64,000 bases of DNA, taken from NCBI RefSeq assembly GCF_900199435.1, contig NZ_OAML01000003.1, positions 1 through 64,000 on the forward strand. The letters are read 5' to 3'. Both the position numbers and the translations under genes were made by a program. The notes below the pieces were generated by a model. That model had not been told where the DNA came from, did not search any database, and was given only the letters and a program-made list of their open reading frames with translations. Each line of letters starts with the position of its first letter. Within the stretch, counting starts at the first letter, position 1. The stretch comes from Pygmaiobacter massiliensis (GTDB lineage Bacteria; Bacillota; Clostridia; Oscillospirales; Ruminococcaceae). Below, in pieces: positions 41,980 through 50,845 of the stretch.

Positions 41980-42497
41980 TTTTTAGTTTCCTCCCTAAAA
42001 AATTTATAGCGCGGATTGATTTCTCGCATCTTTAATTGTAGCACATTCGCTTGATAAGTAAATAACACCAAGCTCATTTTTGTACAATTTCATAGTTATT
42101 CTACAAAAGTAAAGGACCCTTTCCGTTAAATTTTCTTTTTGCAAAATACTTTTTTCACTATGGCAGAAAGCATTCCGTATCGTGGTATTATTTTGCCAAA
42201 TTTGCTTTACTTTTTATGTCGCAAAAGCGCTAATTGCTGTTTGATTTTCTCATTTTCTTCGCAATTTCTGTGCCAATCTCTCTGCCACACGCAAAGAACC
42301 CGCTAAGGTCGCCACCTTAGCCGCATTGACATATAGTTATAAATCTAGTATTCTTGATGCAGATTTGCCTTCTTTAATATATAGGTGTAATAGGCAAAGC
42401 TTTAAAATGCTGTTTTCGGCGGCTTACTTCGTGCATATAATGTCTGCATCTGCCGCGCCGCAGCAAAGTTTTTTTGTAAGAAAGGAACGTCGCCCTT
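41980..42497. other. Divergent promoter region between nifJ and the CorC-like gene
   Basis: No gene is visible in this 518-bp AT-rich stretch. On the minus strand TTTACT (42057-42062) and TACAAT (42035-42040), 16 bases apart, may be the nifJ promoter, giving a leader of about 50 bases ahead of TAGGGAGGAAAC. The rest is unassigned. Confidence 0.45.
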
Positions 42498-43709
42498 ATG
42501 GACCCTGACCGAGGTATCACCTCTCTTTTTGCTTCTCCCGCTTTTGCCCCCTTACTGTTTCTCTTCTCCTTCGCGCTTTTTCTGGTTTGCGTAAAAATGC
42601 TTGCCAGTCTGGACCGCGATGAAACCGGTGAAGAGTTGCTGGGTGTTTCTGACCTGTTTGCGGGGCTTTGGACGCTGACTGCGCTTTTTGGTGCCGCTGC
42701 TCTTTGGGCCGGGCTTCGCTGGTTTGCGCCGCTTGTGCTTTGGGCACGGTTGCTTGTGCTGGTAATTGCTTTGTTTGCAATTGTGCCTGCGCTGGCCGCT
42801 GGTCGTCTGCGGGTGGGGCGTGCCCCGTCTGCTCTGCTGGCTGTGCCTGCACGGCTGCTCGGCCGTATCGTCTGCTTTCTGCCCCTTTTGTATTTTCGTC
42901 TGCGCAGCCTTTCCGCCGCAAGTCCCGTTACCGAAGAAGAAATTCTGGATCTCGTGGACGATGCCGAGGAAGGCTCCTTTATTGATGAAACCCAAAAAGA
43001 AATGATTTCGGCTGTGTTTGAGCTGGATGATTTGGAAGCAGGGGAGATTATGACCCACCGCACCGAAATGGAAGCGGTTGAGGAAACCACCCCGGCCCGC
43101 CAGATTATCGCTACCGCGCTGGAAAAAGGGTTTTCCCGCTTTCCGGTCTACCGTAAAAATCTCGATGATGTCGTAGGTATCCTGCACATCAAAGACCTGT
43201 TGGTTTTGGTAGAGCATCCGGGCGAAGAAGATGAGCCGGTAAGCCGCTATATGCGCAGCGCTATGTTTGTGCCGGAAAGCTGCCATGCGCGCGAGCTTTT
43301 GCTGGAGTTTAAACAAAAGCATACCCAGATTGCCGTAGTGGTAGACGAATATGGCGGCACTGCCGGTATCATTACGATGGAAGACATTCTGGAAGAGATT
43401 GTCGGCAGCATTCAGGATGAGTTTGACAATGAGGAAGAGGAGCTTACCGCAGTTGATGGCGGCTTTGAAACCGATGGCTCCACCGACCTTGATGATATCT
43501 TTGAAGAGTTTGACTTAGACCCGCCGGAGCGCGAAGAATACGAGGACTTCGATTCGGTAGGAGGCATGATTTTACAACGTTTGGGTCGATTCCCTGCCCC
43601 CAACGAAGAAATCGTTGTTACCTATGGCGGCGTAGAATTTACTGTACTTTCCTCGGGCGAGCGCCGCATTGAGCGGGTGCTTTGCCGCTTACCTGTCGCT
43701 GTTTCTTAG
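42498..43709 (+). CDS. CNNM/CorC-type protein with CBS pair and transporter-associated domain
   Basis: The 403-residue protein has an unusual N-terminal membrane part (three to four helices in residues 10-135) in place of a clear DUF21. The standard soluble part follows: EEEILDLVDDAEEGSFIDETQKEMISAVFELDD, two CBS motifs (MTHRTEMEAV and ITMEDILEEIVG) and a C-terminal CorC/HlyC domain (GGMILQRLGRFPAP). Relatives are linked to Mg2+/Co2+ efflux or resistance. The start follows AAGAAAGGAACG. A terminator follows. Confidence 0.88.
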   Translation: MDPDRGITSLFASPAFAPLLFLFSFALFLVCVKMLASLDRDETGEELLGVSDLFAGLWTLTALFGAAALWAGLRWFAPLVLWARLLVLVIALFAIVPALAAGRLRVGRAPSALLAVPARLLGRIVCFLPLLYFRLRSLSAASPVTEEEILDLVDDAEEGSFIDETQKEMISAVFELDDLEAGEIMTHRTEMEAVEETTPARQIIATALEKGFSRFPVYRKNLDDVVGILHIKDLLVLVEHPGEEDEPVSRYMRSAMFVPESCHARELLLEFKQKHTQIAVVVDEYGGTAGIITMEDILEEIVGSIQDEFDNEEEELTAVDGGFETDGSTDLDDIFEEFDLDPPEREEYEDFDSVGGMILQRLGRFPAPNEEIVVTYGGVEFTVLSSGERRIERVLCRLPVAVS

Positions 43710-43744
43710 TGCAGCTTTTTTCTGCTGCATCTTTTAATCTACAT

Positions 43745-43783
43745 AAAAAAGCGGAGAACGGCAGCGCCCTCCCGCTTTTTTAT
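43745..43783 (+). terminator. Terminator after the CorC-like gene
   Basis: AAAAAAGCGG-AG pairs with CT-CCCGCTTTTTT (one bulge), followed by ATTT. Confidence 0.75.
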
Positions 43784-43810
43784 TTATCCTGATGAAAGGT
43801 TGTTTGCATT

Positions 43811-44356
43811 ATGCCTCATACTGAAAAACTCATCTCCCGCGAGGAGATTTTTACCGGCCGTGTGATTCACGTCACCCGCGACACTGTCCTGCTTGAAAAC
43901 GGAGAGGAATCCACGCGAGAGGTCGTCCATCACAATGGCGGTGCCTGCATCGCCGCTTTGAACGAAAAAGACGAGCTGTATTTTGTGCGCCAGTACCGCC
44001 ACGCTTACGAGCGCGAAATTCTCGAACTACCCGCGGGTAAGCTGGAAAAAGGGGAAGACCCCTTCTATGCCGCAAAGCGCGAGCTGACCGAAGAAGCTGG
44101 CATCACTGCGGACGATTATATTTCGCTCGGCACTTTCTTGCCCACCTGTGGCTACTGCACCGAAACGATTTATCTTTATGCTGCCAAAAACCTGCATCAG
44201 TCCTCGCAAAACCTAGATGCGGATGAATTTGTGACCGTGGAGAAAATCCCCTTTGCGAAAGTTGCCGAGATGATTGCAGCAGGGAAAATCAACGACGGCA
44301 AGACCATTGCCGCCTACTACCGCCTGGCGATGCTGCGCGAAAAAGGCGAATTTTAA
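43811..44356 (+). CDS. Nudix hydrolase, probable ADP-ribose pyrophosphatase
   Basis: The 181-residue protein has a complete Nudix box from Gly76 (GKLEKGE...REL...EEAGI, Arg90-Glu91, Glu94-Glu95, Gly97). The upstream VRQYRHAYEREILELPAG signature is typical of ADP-ribose pyrophosphatases, which cleave ADP-ribose to AMP and ribose-5-phosphate. The length matches NudF/YqkG-like enzymes. AAAGG lies 12 bases before the ATG. Confidence 0.9.
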   Translation: MPHTEKLISREEIFTGRVIHVTRDTVLLENGEESTREVVHHNGGACIAALNEKDELYFVRQYRHAYEREILELPAGKLEKGEDPFYAAKRELTEEAGITADDYISLGTFLPTCGYCTETIYLYAAKNLHQSSQNLDADEFVTVEKIPFAKVAEMIAAGKINDGKTIAAYYRLAMLREKGEF

Positions 44357-44488
44357 ATTGTTCGACCTGCAAGGTGAGCCACTCCTATTTTCAAATGATA
44401 TTCCTCCCATATGCGCGGGAATGTGGTGAGAATAGGCATGCGGGACAAGCCTAAATAAAACAAACACGATTTGCCGGGAGGTGACGAG

Positions 44489-45715
44489 ATGCACAAGCCG
44501 TTTTTAAAACAGCATGGCCCGCACCCGTTTGCGCAGATCGTGTTTTTCTTTGCGGTTTGGCTGCTCTGCTACCATACGCTTGCCGGCGGTACTCTGCTTG
44601 CCCCTAATATCTACGACAGTTACTCTTTGCAGGCGCAAAGCTGGCTTACCGGGCGGATGGATTTGGAAACCGGCGCCCATTATAGCTGGCTGGAACTGGC
44701 GATTTTTGACGGCCGCTATTATGTTTCGTTTCCGCCATTGCCTTCGGTGGTTTGTTTGCCGTTTGTAGCATTGGTGGGTGCCGCATCGGTGCCAGCGAAC
44801 CTACTTTGTGCCATTTATCTCGTCTGCGCCGCCGCAGGGGTATACCGTGCGTTTTGCATTACCGGGCATTCGGCAGAAATTTCTACTTTTTGGGCCACTG
44901 CCCTTGTTTTTGCAGGCAATGGTCTGGAACTTGCCCGCATGGGCGGCGTGTGGAACCAGGCGCAGCTGCTTAACCTCGCGCTGTGCTGCTGGGGTGTTGC
45001 CGCTTTTTTTGCAAATCGCAGATCTTCATCGCTTTTTTGCTTTGCGCTTGCGGTCGGCTGTCGGCCTTTTTCTGCGCTTTTTTTGATTCTTACCTTTTTA
45101 TTATTCTATCGGCAAGACCGCCTGGCGGGGAAAAGCCACTACACATTCTTGCAAAGCCTCTGGCCTGGTCTGCTGGGCACTGCCCTTATAGCGGCTGTTT
45201 TGATGTGGTACAATTTTGCCCGGTTCGGCAGTCCTTTCGAGTTTGGGCATAACTTTCTGCCGGAATTTGTACAAAGCACTCACGGCCAATTCAACTTGGT
45301 TTACTTATGGCAAAATCTGTGCAATATCTTTCGCCCCGTTACGCTAAACAGCGGCCTGGCACTGCAATTTCCACGTTTTGACGGATTTTTGTTTTTGCTT
45401 GCAAACCCTGTTTTTATTATCTTTTTTATTCATCTGGCGCGTCCTGCGCCAAAACCTTTGCACCTGCTGCGCTGGGCTGCCGTTGCTGGCTTTACACTGA
45501 ATCTGCTAGCCCTTTGTGTGCATAAAACTTTTGGCGGCTGGCAATTTGGCGCACGGTACACCGTAGACCTTTTGCCTTATGCACTGCTGTTTTTAGCAAG
45601 AGAACCGCAACGACCCGTGCGCTGGTGGGAAAAAGACCTCTGTACCTTTGGGCTGCTGTTCAACGCGTTTGGCTCTATTTACATGATGCTGGACAGCCGA
45701 CACTTTTTCCGTTGA
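44489..45715 (+). CDS. Polytopic membrane protein, GT-C glycosyltransferase-like
   Basis: The 408-residue protein has about ten membrane helices. Between the first two, an extracytoplasmic loop carries YDSYSLQAQSWLTGRMDL and YVSFPPLPS, a layout like GT-C enzymes (ArnT/PMT types), where an Asp near the first helix is catalytic. GCRPF and GARYTVDLLPY are other conserved-looking segments. It may transfer sugars from lipid carriers. The start at 44489 follows CCGGGAGGTGACGAG. A strong bidirectional terminator follows. Confidence 0.7.
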   Translation: MHKPFLKQHGPHPFAQIVFFFAVWLLCYHTLAGGTLLAPNIYDSYSLQAQSWLTGRMDLETGAHYSWLELAIFDGRYYVSFPPLPSVVCLPFVALVGAASVPANLLCAIYLVCAAAGVYRAFCITGHSAEISTFWATALVFAGNGLELARMGGVWNQAQLLNLALCCWGVAAFFANRRSSSLFCFALAVGCRPFSALFLILTFLLFYRQDRLAGKSHYTFLQSLWPGLLGTALIAAVLMWYNFARFGSPFEFGHNFLPEFVQSTHGQFNLVYLWQNLCNIFRPVTLNSGLALQFPRFDGFLFLLANPVFIIFFIHLARPAPKPLHLLRWAAVAGFTLNLLALCVHKTFGGWQFGARYTVDLLPYALLFLAREPQRPVRWWEKDLCTFGLLFNAFGSIYMMLDSRHFFR

Positions 45716-45824
45716 TTACTGTGTGCTTTTCAGATATTTCTTTTTACTCACAGCGTTTTTCGAATACGTATAAATCTGCTGACCTTTTTACTTTTTTGTA
45801 TTTCAAAATTGATTTACAAAAAGA

Positions 45825-45862
45825 AAACCGGCTGCCCTACTGGGCAGCCGGTTGCTATTTTT
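45825..45862. terminator. Bidirectional terminator between the GT-C-like gene and the RNA candidate
   Basis: AACCGGCTGCCC pairs with GGGCAGCCGGTT. Plus-strand tail TGCTATTTTTA; minus-strand tail TTCTTTTTG. It ends both the convergent gene and the minus-strand RNA transcript. Confidence 0.88.
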
Positions 45863-46362
45863 ACTGCATTGGACTTTCCTCAATCAATTTAGAATCTTAC
45901 GCTAACTAACTCAGCGAGCTTTGCGTTTATGCTAGTACATTGGTCTTTCCCTTTCTTTTATAGAAATTCTGGGTTTGCCTTTACACTAGTACATTGGCGT
46001 AAAACCTTTCTTTCAAATCTATATTGATTTTCTGGACATCGCGTCCGATATGGTGGGTTTCACCCCGTGCAGAACGGCTGGTTTTGTCCTGTCGTATGAC
46101 GGTGGTTGCTGGCCTTGCGCCGCTTCGTTTTAATAAACGGTAACTTTCGCCCCTTCACAGGCTCTACTGCCGTTCTGCAGCGTGGTGACCCGGCTCTCCA
46201 TGGTCGGGCCTCAAATATACTTTCACCGGTATCACCCCTTTCCAGTTTTGAAAATTGGCAAGCGTCTCAAAACTTTTGTTACCACCTTGGCCCCCTGCAT
46301 TTGCGGGAGGACTTACCTGTGGCATCTGCCGGTGTTGTTTGACGCTTTTGCTTTCTTTTCTT
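45826..46362 (-). ncRNA. Large structured noncoding RNA candidate (about 540 nt)
   Basis: No coding frame fits this interval, but it has a promoter (extended -10 at 46369-46379, minus) and a terminator (45826-45852). Helices visible on the minus strand: AAGCGTC (46341-46347) with GACGCTT (46260-46266); a hairpin at 46242-46258; GGTGA/TCACC (46232-46236 with 46184-46188) enclosing a CCCG/CGGG hairpin; an exact 11-bp long-range pair (46169-46179 with 46068-46078); and small hairpins at 46030-46066. The 3' third holds three iterations of CCAATG...TAAA.GCAAA (45971-45997, 45917-45943, 45852-45872), each preceded by a purine-rich run. It does not match tmRNA, RNase P, SRP or 6S RNA as I know them. 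Confidence 0.65.
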
Positions 46363-46368
46363 GCCTTT

Positions 46369-46379
46369 ATTATAGCAAA
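46369..46379 (-). promoter_or_regulatory. Extended -10 promoter of the RNA candidate
   Basis: The minus strand reads TTTGCTATAAT: TGn followed by a consensus TATAAT at 46369-46374. No good -35 lies at 17 bases, as expected for extended -10 promoters. Confidence 0.65.
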
Positions 46380-46524
46380 TTCGAGCAAAAATACTATTGG
46401 CAAGTTTGATGGACTTTACGCAGACATTCTAGATATATTGTATAAATTAATTTTATAATATTCCATTTTATTGTTTAATATATCCACATTTTCAGAGTTT
46501 TCCATAACTTGCAGCTTTTAACAG

Positions 46525-46614
46525 CTATCTTGTTACGCATACAGTCGCCAGCCATTGCCACAAAGCGACGGTAAGCACGCTAAAAATAATCTTTACTGCA
46601 CGGTCTTTGTTCAT
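46525..46614 (-). CDS. Candidate 29-residue membrane peptide
   Basis: A short frame starts at ATG 46614 after AAAAGGGGGCGCCGCTG and ends at TAG 46525. It reads MNKDRAVKIIFSVLTVALWQ followed by WLATVCVTR: a basic start, a single hydrophobic helix with two Trp, and a basic end. The layout fits small membrane proteins or type I toxin peptides. No clear promoter is visible; it lies between the mtnN terminator and the RNA candidate, all on the same strand. Confidence 0.4.
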   Translation of the reverse strand: MNKDRAVKIIFSVLTVALWQWLATVCVTR

Positions 46615-46664
46615 CAGCGGCGCCCCCTTTTACTTTAGTGTATGAAAGTAGTGGGCAAAAGATG

Positions 46665-46713
46665 AAAAAAGCTGTCTACGCCAGTCGGAAGAACTGACCC
46701 GCAGACAGCTTTT
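46665..46713 (-). terminator. Terminator of mtnN
   Basis: AAAAAAGCTGTCTaCG pairs with CGcAGACAGCTTTT, with a T-rich tail on the minus strand. Confidence 0.85.
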
Positions 46714-46735
46714 GTTTTTTCTAATAAATCGCTTA

Positions 46736-47425
46736 TTACAGCTTTTTAATCACGCCTTCGGTAATTTCGCTGGCGGTTTTACAATATTCCCGAATATCAA
46801 ACTCTTTGCCTACCAGCAGCTCGGCACCAGCCTCGTCGCTGTTGTCGCTCATCGCGCGGATAATTACAAACGGCACGTCATTTTTAGCTGCAATGTGTGC
46901 CACGGCTGCACCTTCCATCTCTACGCAGGCAGGGTCGCAAAAAGCTTTGATGCGGTTTTTGGTAGCAGTGTCGCCCACAAACTGGTCGCCGGTTGCTACT
47001 TTGCCCACAATGTGGTGCACGCCCGCCTCATTGCAGGCCTCTTCTGCTGCATGAATCAGCGCAGGGTCTGCCGTATACTCGGTAAGGTTCGGGTAATTCT
47101 GCGAAATCATCGAAAGCTCTGCGTCGTGGTAAGTTACCTTGTCGCTCACCACCACATCGCCAATGCCAATACGGCTGGTCATGTTGCCTGCAATACCAGA
47201 GAACACAATTGCCTCTGCCCCAAAAGCCGTAACCAGCAGCTGTGTAGCTGCGGCCGCATTGGCTTTGCCCATACCGGCGCAGCAAAGCACAACCTCTTTG
47301 CCATGCAATGTGCCTTCATAAAAATCAACGCCGCCTACGCGCTTTTTCTGCTCTTTGCCTAGCTTCGCCGCAAGCAATGCGACTTCTGCGGGCATTGCGC
47401 CCAAAATACCAATGGTTTTTACCAT
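46736..47425 (-). CDS. mtnN: 5'-methylthioadenosine/S-adenosylhomocysteine nucleosidase
   Basis: The 229-residue enzyme hydrolyses MTA and SAH to adenine and the thioribose sugar, recycling by-products of methylation and polyamine synthesis. Diagnostic parts: IGILGAMPAEVALL, GMGKANAAAATQLL, FSGIAGN, VEMEGAAVAHIA and IRAMSDNSDEAG with the catalytic Asp. The length is standard. The ATG at 47425 follows AGAAAGGATTGG. Confidence 0.96.
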   Translation of the reverse strand: MVKTIGILGAMPAEVALLAAKLGKEQKKRVGGVDFYEGTLHGKEVVLCCAGMGKANAAAATQLLVTAFGAEAIVFSGIAGNMTSRIGIGDVVVSDKVTYHDAELSMISQNYPNLTEYTADPALIHAAEEACNEAGVHHIVGKVATGDQFVGDTATKNRIKAFCDPACVEMEGAAVAHIAAKNDVPFVIIRAMSDNSDEAGAELLVGKEFDIREYCKTASEITEGVIKKL

Positions 47426-47526
47426 GTGTCAGCCAATCCTTTCTGTTGTTGCACCACGGCTTTTGGCCGGTGCGCTTGCGTTTGTTTGATTCGCACACCG
47501 CGCAGCACGGCAGCGCAAAAAGAAGA

Positions 47527-47562
47527 CAGGCGGGCGGGGCAACTGCTGCCTCTGCCCGCCTG
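47527..47562 (-). terminator. Terminator of ychF
   Basis: CAGGCGGGCgGGGC and GCCTCTGCCCGCCTG form a long GC stem with tail TCTTCTTTTTG on the minus strand. Confidence 0.8.
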
Positions 47563-47575
47563 TGACAGTTACTGC

Positions 47576-48676
47576 TTAAACGTTGAAACGGAACAGCGTT
47601 ACATCGCCGTCTTTCATCACGTATTCTTTGCCCTCGCTGCGCACAAGGCCTTTTTCTTTGGCTGCGGTCAAGCTGCCGCAAGCCATCAGGTCGTCAAACG
47701 CAACAATCTCAGCGCGGATAAAGCCACGCTCGAAGTCGGAGTGAATTTTGCCTGCTGCTTGGGGTGCGCGGGTGCCTTTTTTGATGGTCCATGCGCGCAC
47801 TTCCGGCTCACCGGCGGTGAGGAAAGAAATCAGACCCAGCAGCGAATAGCTCTCGCGAATCAGGTTATCCAGGCCGGAAGCTTCGAGCCCAAGCTCTGCG
47901 AGAAATTCTTTTTTCTCATCCGGTGCAAGCCCTGCAACGTCCTCTTCAATTTTAGCACAGATCGGCATGCAGCCTGCACCCTCTGCCTTTGCAATCTCCT
48001 GCACACGCGGGTAGTAAGCGTTTGCTTCAATGCCACCCAGCAAATCATCTTCCGAAAGGTTTGCGGCGTAAATTACCGGTTTTGCAGAAAGCAGGTGAAT
48101 GTCTGCCAAAAGTGCAGCTTCATCGTCATTTTCCACCTCGAACCCGCGGGCATTGTTGCCCTCGCTAAGGTGTGCAATCAGTCGCTCAACAAAAGCAGCC
48201 TCTGAAGCGGTGGCTTTGTCGCCGCCCTTCATTGCCTTTTTTGCTTTTTCCAAACGGCGCTCGCAGATTTCGATATCCGAAAGAATCAGCTCGGTATCGA
48301 TGGTCTCGATGTCGCGAGCGGGGTCTACGCTGCCGTCGACGTGGATAATATCGCCGGAATCAAAGCTGCGCACAACATGAATGATGGCATCCACTTCGCG
48401 GATATGGCTGAGGAACTTGTTGCCGAGACCCTCGCCTTTGGAAGCGCCTTTTACCAGGCCTGCAATGTCTACAAATTCAATGGTGGCCGGGGTGTATTTT
48501 TTCGGGTGATACATCTCTGCCAGCTTGTCCAAACGCACATCGGGCACAGCAACCACGCCGACGTTCGGCTCGATGGTGCAGAACGGGTAGTTTGCCGCAC
48601 CTGCACCTGCGTTGGTGATAGCATTAAAAAGGGTACTTTTGCCGACGTTCGGCAAACCCACAATACCGAGTTTCAT
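47576..48676 (-). CDS. ychF: Redox-regulated ATPase/GTPase YchF (Obg family)
   Basis: The 366-residue protein has GLPNVGKST (G1), VGVVAVPD (switch), [18 protein letters not shown] (G3), the coiled-coil helical insert around residues 135-200 and the C-terminal TGS-like domain ([20 protein letters not shown]). YchF binds ATP rather than GTP and associates with ribosomes. The start at 48676 follows ACAGGAGTTGTGAC. Confidence 0.96.
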   Translation of the reverse strand: MKLGIVGLPNVGKSTLFNAITNAGAGAANYPFCTIEPNVGVVAVPDVRLDKLAEMYHPKKYTPATIEFVDIAGLVKGASKGEGLGNKFLSHIREVDAIIHVVRSFDSGDIIHVDGSVDPARDIETIDTELILSDIEICERRLEKAKKAMKGGDKATASEAAFVERLIAHLSEGNNARGFEVENDDEAALLADIHLLSAKPVIYAANLSEDDLLGGIEANAYYPRVQEIAKAEGAGCMPICAKIEEDVAGLAPDEKKEFLAELGLEASGLDNLIRESYSLLGLISFLTAGEPEVRAWTIKKGTRAPQAAGKIHSDFERGFIRAEIVAFDDLMACGSLTAAKEKGLVRSEGKEYVMKDGDVTLFRFNV

Positions 48677-48936
48677 ATAATGTCACAACTCCTGTGTTCA
48701 AATTACGCAAAAACATACGGTATTATTATAGGTCAAACGCTGCCCGCTTGCAAGTGCCGACTTTTGGCGAAAGGCCGCGCATCTTTGCGGCTGGCGCGGT
48801 ATTGTGTTGAGCCTCGGTTGAATTCTCTATAAGCGCAGCGTATAATCGGAGCTGGCCACAAACATGAAAAAGCAGCATTTGCATATGATGTTTTTTATAA
48901 AAATAACGCCATAAACCGCAACCTAAGGGGGCTACC

Positions 48937-49683
48937 ATGGTAATTGTGTATTTTTCGGGCACAGGTAATTCTGCATATCTGGCAAAATTATTTGCTCGGC
49001 AGATGGAATGCGAATGTTACAGTATTGAAGAAGCCATTGATTTTGAAGCTGTTTTTCAAAAGCAGGACATCATCGCCATTTGTTACCCTATATACGGCTC
49101 CTGCGTTCCCAAAATCATGCGGGATTTTGCCGCAAAGCACCGCAGTCTGCTGGAACAAAAAAAGCTGATTATTTTTTGCTCTCAGATGATGTTTTCCGGA
49201 GATGGCGCGAAGGCGTTTGCACGGCTCGTGCCGCAATCCCACGTCATCTATGCGGAACATTTTAATATGCCAAATAATATCAGCAATTTTTCACTTTTCC
49301 CGATTACGGAAAAAGAGCGTGTTCGCAAAAAGGCAAAGGCAGATGCAAAAATGCAGCGCGTGTGCAGCAATATTAAAAGCGGAAAAGTATTTTTGCGCGG
49401 GTGGTCACTGGGCTCTCAGTGGCTCGGCTATGTACAAAATAAATTTTGGCCGGACGTGGAACGCAAGCAGGCCTCCTCTTTTTGCGCGGATGAAAGCTGC
49501 ACCGGATGCGGCCTGTGTGTAAAAAAATGCCCGGCGCAAAACCTCGTGCTGCAAGAAAAGCGGCCTGTTCAGCTAAACCAATGTATGCTATGCTACCGCT
49601 GCGTAAATCTGTGCCCTCAAAAGGCAGCCACCGTGATGCTGCCAGCAAAAGTGAAAACACAATACAAAGGCGTGGAAGGCTAG
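48937..49683 (+). CDS. EFR1-type flavodoxin-ferredoxin fusion protein
   Basis: The 248-residue protein joins an N-terminal flavodoxin-like domain, with FMN phosphate loop YFSGTGNS (5-12), to a C-terminal ferredoxin domain with CTGCGLCVKKCP and CMLCYRCVNLCP (about residues 188-230). Such EFR1-family proteins are common in Clostridia and are thought to shuttle electrons; the partner is unknown. The start follows CCTAAGGGGGC. Confidence 0.9.
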   Translation: MVIVYFSGTGNSAYLAKLFARQMECECYSIEEAIDFEAVFQKQDIIAICYPIYGSCVPKIMRDFAAKHRSLLEQKKLIIFCSQMMFSGDGAKAFARLVPQSHVIYAEHFNMPNNISNFSLFPITEKERVRKKAKADAKMQRVCSNIKSGKVFLRGWSLGSQWLGYVQNKFWPDVERKQASSFCADESCTGCGLCVKKCPAQNLVLQEKRPVQLNQCMLCYRCVNLCPQKAATVMLPAKVKTQYKGVEG

Positions 49684-49989
49684 CCCTGCGCTTTTCTTTT
49701 ACTTTACTCCTTCTTTGATCATCATAATCGCCGTCGCTTGTGGCAAAGCGGCGGCTTTTTTACGCTTTTTACAGTTCTTGCTTTTAAATATTCGCGCACT
49801 GGTTTGGGCAGATTTTTCCGCTTGTTTTGGTCTGTTTTTTGGCTCTGGCTTTTTCGCTTATTTTTTAGCACTGCAAAGTGTCAGCAAATCGTGTGTTTTT
49901 GCTTGTGTTTCAAACAGTTCAGTGTTTTAATGAAAGAAAGAGTTTTTTTGTTAGCATTGCCTGTTTAATAAGAAGGGTGGAATGGTTTT
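49684..49989. other. T-rich intergenic region with a terminator and no gene
   Basis: After the terminator at 49730-49761 the plus strand is a long pyrimidine-rich tract (to about 49950) with only low-complexity Phe/Cys frames. I see no gene. The hydrolase promoter probably lies near its right end. Confidence 0.5.
49730..49761 (+). terminator. Terminator after the EFR1-type gene
   Basis: GCCGTCGCTT pairs with AAGCGGCGGC across GTGGCA (one G-U), followed by TTTTTT. Confidence 0.85.
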
Positions 49990-50769
49990 ATGCGTTTTCC
50001 TCAAATGCCCGAGGCTGGCCGCCCCGTAGTCATTCTGCTGCATGGCGGCGGCCTTTCTGATTGGTCGGTTGCAGCGTTACGCCACCGCTTGCATGAGCAC
50101 TTTTGTGTGCTGACCCCTATCCTCGACGGACATGGAATGGACGCGGAGACAACCTTTATTTCGATTGAAGATTCTGCCCAAAAGCTGCTTGATTTCATCG
50201 ACAGTCATTGCGGCGGTCACATCTTTGCACTGGGCGGGCTTTCGCTGGGGGCGCAAATTGCGGTAGAGGTGCTTTCGCTGCGCCCCGCCGTTACCGATGT
50301 TGCACTGATTGAAAGCGCGCTCTGTTTGCCGATTCCCGGCGCACGCAGTTTAGCAGGCCCCACCTATGCACTTTGTTATGGGCTGGTAAAACAGCGCTGG
50401 TTTGCAAAAGCACAGGCAAAAACGCTCTGCCTGCCACCTGAACTGTTTGAGGATTACTTCTCGGACAGTAAAAAAATGAGCAAAGCTTCGCTGGTCAACA
50501 TCACCGTTTCCAACGGCAGTTACAACCTGGAGCGCAGCCTTGCCAAAGTAACGGCAAAAACTTTGGTTATCGTGGGTGAAAAAGAGCGTAACATCATGCG
50601 TCGCTCTGCCGAATTGCTGCATAACGCGATTCCGTCCAGTACCCTGTACATTGCAGATGGCAAGCAGCATGGCGAGTTAAGTATTTGCTGCCCTGAAGAA
50701 TACGCGGCTCTATTTCTAGATTTTTGCGGCAAACAGGGGCTCTCCCTTTCTGCCCCGCAGGTGGAGTAA
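49990..50769 (+). CDS. Alpha/beta hydrolase
   Basis: The 259-residue protein has an oxyanion-loop HGGG (19-22), the nucleophile elbow GLSLGA (about residues 78-83, Ser80), an Asp-type region after LVIVGEKE and a C-terminal His in GKQHGELS, completing a plausible triad. It could be an esterase or lipase-like enzyme; the substrate is unknown. AGAAGGGTGG precedes the ATG. The gene sits 76 bp upstream of a response regulator with no terminator between. Confidence 0.85.
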   Translation: MRFPQMPEAGRPVVILLHGGGLSDWSVAALRHRLHEHFCVLTPILDGHGMDAETTFISIEDSAQKLLDFIDSHCGGHIFALGGLSLGAQIAVEVLSLRPAVTDVALIESALCLPIPGARSLAGPTYALCYGLVKQRWFAKAQAKTLCLPPELFEDYFSDSKKMSKASLVNITVSNGSYNLERSLAKVTAKTLVIVGEKERNIMRRSAELLHNAIPSSTLYIADGKQHGELSICCPEEYAALFLDFCGKQGLSLSAPQVE

Positions 50770-50845
50770 TCGGCCCGAAACGTTTTTTTGTTCACAATTT
50801 TTGGTTATAATGGAATCATGAAAACAGCACCACAGGAGGAAAAAC

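Noticed and set aside
38413-42009. 1198-codon open frame on the plus strand
   Set aside because: It lies antisense to nifJ and arises from that gene's strongly biased codons. The translation is rich in Cys, His and Val with no domain, and nifJ has all its cofactor motifs.
45826-46362. Assignment of the RNA candidate as RNase P, tmRNA or SRP RNA
   Set aside because: GAGGAAAGTCC occurs near the 3' end, but the other conserved RNase P segments are missing. There is no tRNA-like end for tmRNA and no GGAAGCAGC-type loop for SRP RNA.
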